Assembly (NCBI GenBank): GCA_028753945.1
Contig: JAPNXP010000001.1
Coordinates: 12,018,501-12,082,500, forward strand
Source of the DNA: Hexactinellida sp. DTS-2022
Lineage: Eukaryota > Porifera > Hexactinellida
DNA: 64,000 nt
Direction of reading: 5' to 3'
This document shows, piece by piece, positions 44,788 through 55,253 of this stretch (its first letter is position 1; every line of letters begins with the position of its first letter). Made by a program: the position numbers and the translations under genes. Under the pieces are notes generated by a model. The model was given only the letters and a program-made list of their open reading frames with translations, ran no database searches and was not told where the DNA came from.

Positions 44788-45702
44788 AGGACGGGCTATC
44801 AATTGGATTCATTGACTACAGCTGCTGTAGTCAATGAATCCAATTGATAGCCCGTCCTCAACTTCCAAATTCAATTATAATACAATTCGATGCTCTAGCT
44901 CCAACCAATTTTCTGAGAATTGTGATTATTGTAATATATATGTTATGTCGATTTTGTCAAATAGTCGATTTTACAAAACCAACATCCAAAATGTCGATTT
45001 TGTAAAATCAACATACAAACTTAAGTTTAATTTCTAAAGTAGTTGATTTTAGAAAATCGACATTTTTATTTAGTTGATATTGTAAAATCAACATTTCAGA
45101 ATGTCGATTTTAGAAAATCAACATTTTTAATTTGTTCATTTTGTAAAATCGACATTTCAAAATGTCGATTTTAGAAAATCAACATTTTTATTTGTTGATT
45201 TTGTAAAATCGACATTCTGAAATGTCGATTTTACAAAATCAACATTTCAGAATGTCGATTTTACAAAATCAACTAATTAGAAATGTAGATTTTACAAAAT
45301 CAACTGATTAGAAATGTAGATTTTACAAAATCAACCGATTAGAAATGTCGATTTTACAAAATCAACTAATAAAAAATGTTGATTTTATAAAATCGACATA
45401 ATGAAAATTTTTATTTTGGTAAAAAAATTTCTTCATAAAAGTCGGTATATACTTGGATGAAGCGAATTCTGAACAAAATGCAATAAAACTATGGCCTATC
45501 CGAGTAATATAGCTAAAGTCGAACACTTGTTTAGTTCCGTTGATTCATGTTGATTTTGTAAAATCAACATTTGACAAAATCGACATAACACATATTCAAA
45601 TGGTTATACACATTTTTCGGAAAATTGGTTCGAGATAGAGCATCAAAATGTATTACCATTGAATAGGAAGTTGAGGACGGGCTATAAATTGGATCCAATG
45701 AG
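44788..45702. mobile_element. Foldback element with an array of palindromic ATTTTACAAAAT units
   Basis: A 71-bp near-perfect palindrome (44788-44858) opens the region. Its outer motif, ATAGCCCGTCCTCAACTTCC, recurs inverted at 45668-45700. The inverted ends extend about 95 bases (GATGCTCTAGCTC facing GAGATAGAGCATC). Between them lie about 20 units of GTCGATTTTACAAAATCAAC in both orientations, each nearly self-complementary. No reading frame. Confidence 0.85.
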
Positions 45703-45899
45703 TAAGCTGTATAAACAATGTGACTATTCATTTAATGAAATTATTTAACCTAATATTTCTTGCTAGAATACAAACGCATAATTGAATTCTATCAAAACAA
45801 ATCAATTCTTTCAGAGATTATAAAGTACCAGCATTTTAAATGTGAGAAGTTATAATTGTTTTGTGTGTCGCATATGGCATAGTCCGTGGATCCCTTGGG

Positions 45900-46051
45900 C
45901 AGAGGCGTAGCCAGGGTGCGGCACTTGGGGCATAGACCGCACCCAAAAAATATGAACCACAAATGTCCACTAGTATAAAACTATAGTGCGGAAATGCCGC
46001 ACCCATAATCTTTCAGTGGCGCACCTTCATGCAGGGCTAGCTACGCCTCTG
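45900..46051. mobile_element. hAT MITE with CAGAGGCGTAGC ends
   Basis: 152 bp with the perfect 8-bp duplication CCCTTGGG (45892-45899, 46052-46059). Ends CAGAGGCGTAGCCAGGGTGC and GCTAGCTACGCCTCTG. Truncated relative at 14837; shorter relative at 54759. Confidence 0.92.
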
Positions 46052-47515
46052 CCCTTGGGGGCCACAATATCTCAAAATTTGTATTACGGTCAATGGGAGG
46101 GGGGTCAACAGAATGTATAATAATTGGTTTAGGGGGTTCCCGGTTTCATAAGGTTGGGAATCGCTGACCTTACTTATACAAATGCATGCAAGAGACTCTT
46201 TATTAAAAGCTGTTTAAGCACAATGTTGTGCAGAATTAATAGGAAATACCACAAGCTCTAAATATCTGAAAATTTGCATACAGGGGTAATTTTAGACGCT
46301 GACAGCGATATATTGGTTTTCTGAACTAAATAATGGGATTATGACGTCATAAAGGCACATATTTTTGAATAACTATTTCAGTTTTTGTCTGAAAACATGA
46401 AATGATACGCGCATATGGCGATTTATGATTCTATGACGTCACCTAGACAGGCACGCTGGGACAAATTATGGGGCCCGGGGAAGACCTAATATGGGGCTCC
46501 TGTATTATATTCTTTATGCTCCTTGATGGGGCCGGCCCCGAGAATTTAACTAATTTTAAACTAATTTTGATTCAGTCGTTACACAATTTCTGCCAATCAA
46601 ATGGCCAATTAGTTGAAATTAATTATTCGGATTAGTGATTCAAATCAACTTGTGAAAAATAGAAATAGATTTTGCTAATAAGAGCTTAGTTATCATCATT
46701 AGTTTAAGTTGAATTTTCGAATATAATGCACTAGGCATTGCTGTTATTCGAAAATGACTTGAAATGATCTGATTTAATTAAGACCTGAACTGACTTGACA
46801 GAGCGGGACCTTTTGACAAGCTTGATACACCCAATGTAATAGGTTATGCAACATGCACTAATAGCAATGAGGAGATTGCTCGATTGTATATCTTACTAAA
46901 GTTAAAAATATAACCTATATCAGAATTAGCCCCCCCCCCCCCCCCCCATTATATTTATATGTGTCCCCAGTGTGGCTCTTTTATTTAACTGCATGGTGCC
47001 GTAAATGTCCCGTACAAATACGATTGGTAATATGTAGCGAAAATTAGTAGGTAAACTATCCTATGAGAATGGACAACTGTAATTATTAATTTATTAGGCC
47101 ACTGTTTGTTGGAATCTTGTTTCAGCTCCACCTCCCGCGTCAGATTTCACTCCCGCACGAATATTGTCATTATTGTCATTATTCCCATTATTACACCTAC
47201 ATTTCAAGTAAGGCCACTGTTCGTTGCCAATTTTATTGTAGGACACACTCTAAAATAGCCATAATTATCTAGTAACAAAATCAGAACATATGACAAGCAT
47301 TATTACCCAACGATTGCATATTATCAATAAGCACTCACAAATTAGAATATTTCCTCATATAATTATTAACTATGTCGTCATCAAATAATGAGATAATGAT
47401 AATGAGATACCGCCCGCCCGCATCCTCTGATAGACTTCGTGTGGAGCTGAAACAATATTGTCATTAACAGTGGACTTAAATACATCTAATACTGAGTGAT
47501 ATATAGATTAACTAC
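46052..47515. other. Repeat-derived intergenic sequence before NHL gene B
   Basis: 46233-46290 shares GAATTAATAGGAAA and TGAAAATTTGCATACAGGGG with 11590-11628. An 18-base C run is at 46930-46947. GGCCACTGTTTGTTGG and GGCCACTGTTCGTTGC repeat at 47097 and 47213. No gene seen. Confidence 0.45.
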
Positions 47516-47584
47516 ATTGTCCAATAAACAGGTTGAGTGATTGTATAAGGAGTTGTATTAGTATCCATTAGCAGTGCACTATCA
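47516..47584 (+). promoter_or_regulatory. Conserved proximal promoter/leader of NHL gene B
   Basis: CATTGTCCAATAAACAGG and the following bases to the ATG are almost identical to the block before gene A, including the CCAAT box. Confidence 0.45.
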
Positions 47585-48829
47585 ATGGCTAGTGCTGGTA
47601 GCGAGGGAGATAGCTTCCTCTCCCGCGTGGAGATAGTGCGTAGCGATATACGAGCTAAGTTCCTGAGAGCTCACCTGGCACTGCAGGCCCGAGAGGCCGA
47701 TCTGCTGGCAGAGCTGCAGAGACTAGCGGATGAGCACACGGGAGAGGGAATAATGCTACAGATCAAACGACTGTCGAGTTCGAAGGATGCTCTCAGGGAT
47801 TCTCTTACGGAGAATGAGAACCAAGATGTTCTCGATAAATCGTTAGCGCCTATTAATGCACGCATTGCGGCATTAGAAATAAAGCTCCAGAGAGCAAAGT
47901 ATAGCTATAAGAGTGTGTCGTTGGAATGGGACGTAGAGCTAGATGAGAAACTGAGTGTAGCAGGTGAGATACGACTTAATGCTGCGAAGGAAGGAGTACG
48001 AGACTACAAGCAGATAGGAGACCCTGTTGCGGTATTTGGGAAACACAGCGAAGAGCGATCTTCTTCACCTGGTGTGTTCTGGTGTCCAAATGGTATGGCT
48101 GTTAATCCAGTGAATAATTATATTTACATTTGTGATTTAGGCAATAATCGTATACAAGTTTATAACAAATCGTTTGATTTTGTTTTCCAATTCAGCGATA
48201 AGATGAACACACCACTTGGTATTCGTATCAAACAGCACAAGATATATGTCTCACAGTTTAACTCTCATTGTCTGAATGTATATTCTACTGAAGGGAAATT
48301 ATTAAACTCAGTTGGGCTTAAAGGAAAGGAGGAATTACAGTTTGACTTACCAACAGGACTTGATGTTTCCAATGACAAGAATAGAATATATATAGCTGAA
48401 TTAAATAATTCTCGAGTACAATGTTTGAACTTAAATCTCAAATTTGATTCTTTTATTGAAGATATTCCTAATACTTTAGATGTCAAACTGACTTCTGATG
48501 AGATCATAATATTGTCTCTTCGTAATCCCTGTGTGTCTCTGTACACATATTCTCACCAATTGATCCGTGAGATTATTCCTAGCGGTGAAGGGAATTCAGT
48601 TTTGCTCCCTTCTTGTCTCACTCTCGAAAGTTCCTCAAATATTCTCATTACAGATGTTGATGCTCATTGTGTCTGTGTCTATACTTTTGGAGGAGAGTTG
48701 ATACACAGATTCGGGAAAGAAGGGGAAAAGAGAGGAGATTTCATAGACCCACGTGGAATAACAATTGATGTTGAAGGGAGGATTATCATTACTTCTTCTA
48801 ACCCCGAATATTGTATTCAAGTGTTTTAA
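47585..48829 (+). CDS. Coiled-coil/NHL-repeat protein B (414 aa)
   Basis: Same length and layout as gene A: coiled coil to about residue 145, then six NHL blades (147-414). By hand I count 46 differences from A in 414 residues: 8 in residues 1-157, 29 in 158-300 and 9 in 301-414. The 158-300 differences sit mainly at repeated turn positions, for example FWCPNGMAVN here versus FYNPNGIAVN, DLGNNRIQV versus DGGNNCIQV, and FDLPTG versus FESPIG. In this copy the D-x-x-N-R-I turn of blade 1 is canonical. RING and B-box are absent. Single exon; the 3' flank is homologous to that of A and of the pseudogene at 32190. An ATTAAA at 49029-49034 may serve for polyadenylation. Function unknown. Confidence 0.88.
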   Translation: MASAGSEGDSFLSRVEIVRSDIRAKFLRAHLALQAREADLLAELQRLADEHTGEGIMLQIKRLSSSKDALRDSLTENENQDVLDKSLAPINARIAALEIKLQRAKYSYKSVSLEWDVELDEKLSVAGEIRLNAAKEGVRDYKQIGDPVAVFGKHSEERSSSPGVFWCPNGMAVNPVNNYIYICDLGNNRIQVYNKSFDFVFQFSDKMNTPLGIRIKQHKIYVSQFNSHCLNVYSTEGKLLNSVGLKGKEELQFDLPTGLDVSNDKNRIYIAELNNSRVQCLNLNLKFDSFIEDIPNTLDVKLTSDEIIILSLRNPCVSLYTYSHQLIREIIPSGEGNSVLLPSCLTLESSSNILITDVDAHCVCVYTFGGELIHRFGKEGEKRGDFIDPRGITIDVEGRIIITSSNPEYCIQVF

Positions 48830-49289
48830 CCTCTGACAGATACTCACTGTTTAACATTCCAAATATTTCGCATTTCCTACTTTTATTCTTCTCATATTAT
48901 TTCTCCTACAAACTATATATAGTATGTACTGACTTTACTCAATTATTATCATTGTTTTGTAAATCTCGAATTGGTGTAAATATATGTTCACATAGTGGGG
49001 TATCTTAATTTATAACATTTCATTACATATTAAATGCCACTCAAGTTGATTCAACTAATATATCTTTTGTTTCCTTTCTGATGAGTCACTTAAATGGTTA
49101 GCAATTGAATTACACTTACAAACATTCTTTGTTTCATTATACATTAAGATTACTATTTCGTAATCATGAACAAATTAATTGAACTAGTAATATATACAAA
49201 CAAATTTTGAACCAATCACCAAGATGCAATTAAACTGTGAACAATTGCAGAATATACCAATTGCTACTTCCCTGTGGCTAACTAACCGC
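48830..49289 (+). other. 3' flank of NHL gene B
   Basis: Shares blocks with 14047-14200 and 32856-33150, showing that the duplicated unit reached beyond the stop codon. Confidence 0.55.
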
Positions 49290-50330
49290 TCCTGAGACAG
49301 CAATACCTTGCCTCATAAATCCAAAATGCGGCATTCCGAAAATTTAGCTAAAATTTAAGAAAATTTAATTTATACAAAATGGTAAGTAAGTTCCCATAAA
49401 TCACTTCTCTATTAATATTACAGGTATTGTGATTAAAACTAAGTTAATCTCTTTATACGTCCATGAAGGACCTTCTAAATGTGTTCTCCTTGTCCGAAAT
49501 TCGTATTAACCGTTGTCATTAATTGAAAACTCCTTAAAAAGGACTTTCTAAAGCCCCGAAATTTTGCCTTTGGTGGCTTAACTATTAAATTGTGGATTAT
49601 TTGTCTTTGTGTATATTATTTGTTAATAATATTAGTAATGTTTTACGGCATCAGAAGTTTGTTAAGCCATCCGTGGTTTGTTAAACTGGTTGTTGTTTAT
49701 TCTTTAGCCACCAGAAAAAGTGAGGTGGTAGCTTAATTAGCCACCATCAAAATCTAAGTTTGTCGTGCACTGGTATACAGTCGACTCCGCTTAATAGAGC
49801 CACCGGTTAATTAATGGGAACAAAATTTCACAGAATTCATAGGACGAATTACAGCTTGACTGAAAATATTTTCGGTTAAATGATCTCTCCGCTTAATCCG
49901 GTCAAAATAACCTGGTCCCGAGGTGACTATATTAAGCGGTGTCGAATGTATATCAAAGTTGTGCTAGCAGAAATCTTATCTCAAAAAGATCCAAAAAGGC
50001 TTAATTTAAAGCACTTTTAGGTGTTTTTAGAGAAAAAAGGTGATTTTGTCGTTGTTTGTATAATATAGATTATCGCTAACTTCCGTTACATTGTTAGCGA
50101 ATTAACGGATTAACGATTAACGAAGTTAACTTTTTGATTAACTGTGCCCACCTTTGCGTAAAACCTATTAACCGTGTTCGACTATTCATACTAACGAGGT
50201 TCTACTGTGTTATGGATTTGGGAATGCATTTATAGAATTTCTAATCCAACCCATAATCCAGATATGTATCCTCCGGCAATGTAGTATGAATGTTCCCACA
50301 TTGATCACTGCTCAGTAGTGTAGGAATAAA
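49290..50330. repeat. Second copy of the 24641 dispersed repeat, with insertion
   Basis: Outer parts match 24641-25100. About 600 bases (49550-50150) are extra, and hold the pogo-like element at 49776-49950 plus GGTGGCTTAA-type short inverted motifs. Confidence 0.6.
49776..49950. mobile_element. Pogo-like MITE with TACAGTCGACTCCGCTTAAT ends
   Basis: Left end TACAGTCGACTCCGCTTAAT and inverted right end TACATTCGACACCGCTTAAT. Related to 14890-14980 and the solo end at 12673. Confidence 0.75.
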
Positions 50331-50845
50331 CCATTTAGTGTATATAAATTCCTACATTTCATTCCTATATGTAGAATAACAGAGATCAGCTATTCTGATT
50401 TACATAAGTAATAATGATTAATTCAAAATTACTGTTCCCTAACATTCAGATAGCATCTATTCAACAATATCAACTTTGATTTAATGAAATATTTTATTCA
50501 AATTATATTATTTTAAACTCTCATTTTAAACATTTCTCAAAAGTTATATTAGTCATTTTGTACAAAATAGGATTGGTTATTCAATTGCACATTAGTTTGA
50601 TACAAACCATAGGGTAAGGGGAAATATTCAAACAATAATATTTAAACTCTAAAATTTATCTTGAATATATTCAAGTAATTTGTTCTTAGTTGATAGGAAA
50701 TTTGTGCCAAGCAATGCATAATCTAGAAATGCAAAAATTTGAATTCCATATCGTATGTACTATGTACCACTAAAATGTATCTATCAAATTGCATACAGAT
50801 TCATTTAAAGTATATAATACATTCATTAATGAATATTTCCGCATT
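50331..50845. other. Intergenic, nothing recognised
   Basis: AT-rich spacer. Confidence 0.35.
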
Positions 50846-52790
50846 GAGATACATTTACTATGAAATTCCTCATTAGAGACACAAATAGTTTGGGATGGTT
50901 TGTGTTACCATCCGATTTACTGTTTGTGAATGAAGTGGCTGTGTGTGATGATATTATTACAAAAGTAAATGGGAACTAAAGACAACTAACTAGGATTTAA
51001 TCCAGCAACATCTTGGAGAATGTTTAATGGAACTTTTGATACATTAATAATCGATATTGGTGTTAACTTAGCTGGTGTTACAATTCAGCTCAGTCCAACA
51101 ACACACAACATTAAGGAGCTAGAAATAATTAATTCAGCAAATAAATATTGCTAAATAGAAGCGACAATTGTCAATTTTAACTTGGAAATTTTAAGCTTAA
51201 TGGCAACGAATTTATCTCAAACAAAACAATTTACGTTTTATCCCAATTTAGATAGAATTCAATTGAAATCTATTGTCTCAAAGTTATATTCCTATTTTCA
51301 CAGCAAACACTAAACTTACATTTATTTCAGTTCAAAAGTCTAAAATTTATGAAGAAAATAGTAGAATCATAAACCAAACTATATTTGGAGGTTTGCATTA
51401 AGTATATTGTTTGGGTGAATGGTGATATCACTGAAATAACTAGAAATGTGTAAGTGGATTAACAGAGTTGTTGGGATTGAGTTTTAATGGCAATAATATT
51501 TTGGAATTGCACGATTGTATCTTTGAAGGTCTGAGGAAATTAGCTACAATTGTATTAGACGGAAATAATATCAATATAGTTGGACCAAATACCTTCAAAG
51601 GCCTAACTAATGTCTTGCAACTATTTTAAACGATTTCCACTGACTTCCTTCACTCACATGAGTAATCTTTTAATATTATTTCTCAACGGTTATAACACAT
51701 AATATTTAGAACCTCAAGTCATTGAGCATTTCCCAAAGTTGATGTACCTCTATTTGCTTCGGACTAGCATTATTAACTGTGCATGCGAGAATTATTGAAT
51801 TACACAATTGCAACAATTTGGAATTACGTATTCCTGAATAACCAGGCTTGTATTTGGGATTTTCGTCGAACATATAACGATCCAACTCTCTACACCAACT
51901 GTGAAGCCCGTAGCTACCAATGTTTCAATAAATCCATTGAGTGTGCGGGAGAGAACTGGAATAGAGTCGATATATAGATGGTTGTGAGTGCGTTTTTCCG
52001 GAAGAATCATACTCCATCTGTGAAATATGTAATGAAACTAACGAGTATGAGGACAGTGCCAATTGTCAGGGGAACTGCACTAACACGCCAGGTTCCTATA
52101 AGTGCTCCTGTCTAGAATATAGAAGGATTCTATAATGCAAATGACACTCTTCTATTGACATTAATGAGTGTCTTCTGGCCAATTGAAGCAGTTCCCACAA
52201 CTGTAGCAACCAGACATTGGGTCAAGCCCTTTCAAAAGGGCTTAAGTCCAAGCTTAAGCCCTTAATAATGGGCTTAAGTCCGGACTTAAGCCCATTATTA
52301 AGGGCTTGAGCTTGGACTTAAGCCTTTTTGAAAGGGCTTGACCCATGTCTGGCAGCAACACAATTGGTTCATACGAATGTTCCTGTTAATCTGGTACTAA
52401 CTTCAAGGATTCTCTGACTGTGTGGACATCAATGAATGCCTTCTGGCCAATTGAAGCTGTTCTCACAACTGTAGCAACACAATTGGCTCATCCGAATGTT
52501 CTTGTCTCCCTGGATACGTAAAGAATGCATCCACAAAGTGCTCTCCCAGATCTTAGTAGCATTATAATTAATTAATTAATAACGGAGGTTGTCATAACAG
52601 CACAGGTGATTCATTTATATTGCAGTTCGTTTTTTTTCTTCTGATAATTGTTGTATTTATTTTAATCGTTGTTGTCCTACTCTTCTGCCAAATTACTGTA
52701 ACCTTGTGTATTAAGCGGAAACTGAAATCTGTAAAGTCACCTTTTTCTCCTTATTTCCTATCACAATTCTGGACGAAGAAATGGTTATCG
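50846..52790 (+). pseudogene. Decayed LRR-EGF-transmembrane receptor
   Basis: Consecutive but frame-shifted pieces show the domain order of a cell-surface receptor. LRR-like segments come first (LDGNNINIVGPNTFKGLTNV near 51550-51620), then an LRR C-terminal cap (INCACENYW near 51775). Next are calcium-binding-type EGF modules (NCQGNCTNTPGSYKCSC near 52060-52115, DINEC near 52158, and another near 52420-52550). A transmembrane segment follows (FFLLIIVVFILIVVVLLFCQ, 52630-52690) with basic CIKRKLKSVKS after it. Stops and frame changes occur throughout the LRR and EGF parts, so this is a pseudogene; real introns could hide some breaks, but not the stops inside single modules. A MITE splits one EGF module. 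Ligand unknown. Confidence 0.6.
52211..52351. mobile_element. Fully palindromic hAT-like MITE (GGGCTTAAGTCC repeats)
   Basis: 141 bp that fold on themselves almost completely about TCCGGA at 52279-52284. Ends CAGACATTGGGTCAAGCCCT and, inverted, CAGACATGGGTCAAGCCCTT. Flanks GTAGCAAC and GCAGCAAC are an 8-bp duplication with one mismatch. A neighbouring EGF module at 52440-52490 shows the empty site. Confidence 0.88.
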
Positions 52791-53809
52791 CTGAATCGCC
52801 ATTTCCATAAGCAAAGTACTTATTCAGAAATTAAAGGCAGTTCTTTAATATTTCTCTTTGACTTCATTTACTATTTCAATACTTTCTTGTGTGACTATAT
52901 TTCTTCATTTGCATGAATCTTATTTTTTATTCTTCTGCATCGTGTTGCGGAATATTTTGTTTTTGCTGTCTTCATTCTGTAGCTATTCCATATTTATTAT
53001 TGCATTAATGTTTACATTTCAATTTATAATGTTATTAATTTAATACTAGTTGATAATCCTGGGAAACCTCTAATATAATTTGTTTAGGCTTAAAGCATTT
53101 CACTTTTGGGATGGAATAATGTGAATATTTCCTTAGATATAACATTCTGAATTGCGTCATACTTTTCGATATCTTCATTCGTTTTGACTTTAAATAGTGT
53201 GTCTTTCTCCAAATATTCAGATTGTAGCTTTCCAGATAAAGGAGTCGTAGTGTTCTCCTACCAAGGAAATATAAAATCGCCTACATTCAGAGAATGAATT
53301 GGGACTCTGTTTCAATTTTTATAGTATTTCAGATGGAAGTACTTGTAGTAGACATTCTAATTTTTAACCCGAAAACGTTCCAAAGTAGTTTGCTTATTGT
53401 CCATTATTACAGATTCCATTTTGAAGATTGTTTACAGTTTGCTAAACATATTCATTACGTTCTTCCTCCTCTTAACTGTAACACATTCTGCACAAATCCA
53501 TTAAAAGCTTTTACTTTTTCTGTGTCGTTTAGTTTTAAACAACTATCAACGTTATCATTCATTGCCTTTTGAAACTTTTTTCCTTGTTGTTAGCAAGTTT
53601 AATTTCTTTAGAAACAGTTTTACGTGAGGATTAAGTGTAGATCTTTTTGGGAGTTTTAATGCATTATTAAATTGGAAAAGTTATGGATATTTCTAAATTA
53701 TGAACATTTCAAATATCTTCTAGATAGTCAGTCTTCCAGTGTAATATGAGAAATCAAACATATACAATCGCGAGCTTTAAGTCACTATCGCTTCGAAAAG
53801 GAACCTTCT
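52791..53809. other. Unassigned, AT-rich
   Basis: Short hydrophobic open frames (for example 52858-53043) follow the receptor remnant; no domain recognised. They may be decayed downstream sequence. Confidence 0.3.
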
Positions 53810-54165
53810 GCCATTCCACTCATTTAATGTTTATTCTTCGTAATGCAATTCCTACTTTATATTCCATGTATTTATGACTAGTAGTTAAATAACACTATGA
53901 CTAGGAGTTAATTAACCCTATGATTAGTTGTTAATTAACCCCTGCTATTCCACTCATTTAATGTTTATTCTTCGTTATGCAATTCCTACTTTATATTCCA
54001 TGTATTTATGACTAGTATTTAATTAACACTATGACTAGGAGTTAATTAACCCTATGATTAGTAGTTAATTAACCCTCGGCTATTCCACTCATTTAATGTT
54101 TATTCTTAGTCATGTAATTCCTACTTTATAGTCCATGTATTGATGACTAGTAGTTAATTTATTAA
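53810..54165. repeat. 134-bp tandem repeat, about 2.6 copies
   Basis: ATTCCACTCATTTAATGTTT recurs at 53813, 53947 and 54082, followed each time by CCATGTATT and TTAATTAACCCTATGA. Period 134-135. Confidence 0.85.
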
Positions 54166-54758
54166 TTAACTGATTGACAAATTAATTAATTAATTATTTA
54201 TTACGATTAATCATTTATTACAGTTTATTACAGTTTGCTTCAATGTAATACAATACTACTTCGGCCGAATATACCGAGAGATAAGTTCGCACTTACGTTA
54301 GATCTTAAGGATGATTACCAACAAGCCTCAGTGTAAATTAATTTTTAAACTAATTAAATCAGAATTTATATTGGATAAAGAACTGTATTATAGAAGGGTA
54401 TATTTTGTGAATATCAAGAAAATATAAGAAATTCTTGTTTTTGACTCTCCAGACAGACCACTACGTAGTGGGTACGCATTGAAATCACTGCCTTTATTAC
54501 TATGCCGACTACTATGTAGTGGCCTAGTGGACCGGTATTGAAAATGAGTGCCTTGGTATATTTTTGGTCTGTATCCTCTCCACAGAAGAGTTTTATTAAC
54601 TGAGAGCCCATATTTTCTGGATAGGTGTCTCATGGGTGCCGGATTAATAGTAATGGGTATGGGTGGTAATGGGAAATTAATTAAGGAATTACATATTCTC
54701 ACACAATTCAGATAATTTTAACGAATTACGCAATTACACTGCTAATATTTAACAGATT
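54166..54758. other. Intergenic, nothing recognised
   Basis: A 104-codon minus frame (54388-54702) shows no known domain; not called. CACTACGTAGTGG and CTACTATGTAGTGG are short palindromes near 54462 and 54510. Confidence 0.35.
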
Positions 54759-54861
54759 CAGAGGCGTAGCAATAGGCGGTTCATTGAACCAGGGCCCTCG
54801 ATGTCCAGGGCCCCGACACACACTTTTGAACCGGGGCCCCGAAACCTTAGCTACGCCACTG
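54759..54861. mobile_element. Short hAT-type MITE
   Basis: CAGAGGCGTAGCAATAGGCG faces CCTTAGCTACGCCACTG. No matching target duplication is visible. Confidence 0.6.
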
Positions 54862-55253
54862 GTCCCGTTAACCAATATTAGCAACGATTAACCGGATCCA
54901 CCCTTGGATTCAAAGATGCACCACAGACCCCTAAAATAGATATGCACTTTGTTGAAGGAAATTTGGTAAACACTGGATGCGAGCTTAGCTATCATCCCCA
55001 CTTAATTTTGAATTTTGGTCTATTTCAACCCTGTTTGGATGCATTTGGGCTATACGTATAAGAACTAGACTCAATCGATGTTCACTGAAGGTTTATATTA
55101 TGTTACATTTTCATAACTTTATTGGATTCCAAAGAATATATACCATATATCGGTACAAATAACACAATGCACTAACAGTTCAAATTGATCAGTTGTAACA
55201 GTTATAGCACTATACTAATTATTAGCATGATTGTGCTGCATTATAGTGAAGTC
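54862..55253. other. Intergenic, nothing recognised
   Basis: AT-rich flank downstream of the minus-strand transposase remnant. Confidence 0.35.

Noticed and set aside
54388-54702. 104-codon open frame, minus strand
   Set aside because: No recognisable domain, and the sequence is flanked by repeats; chance frame.
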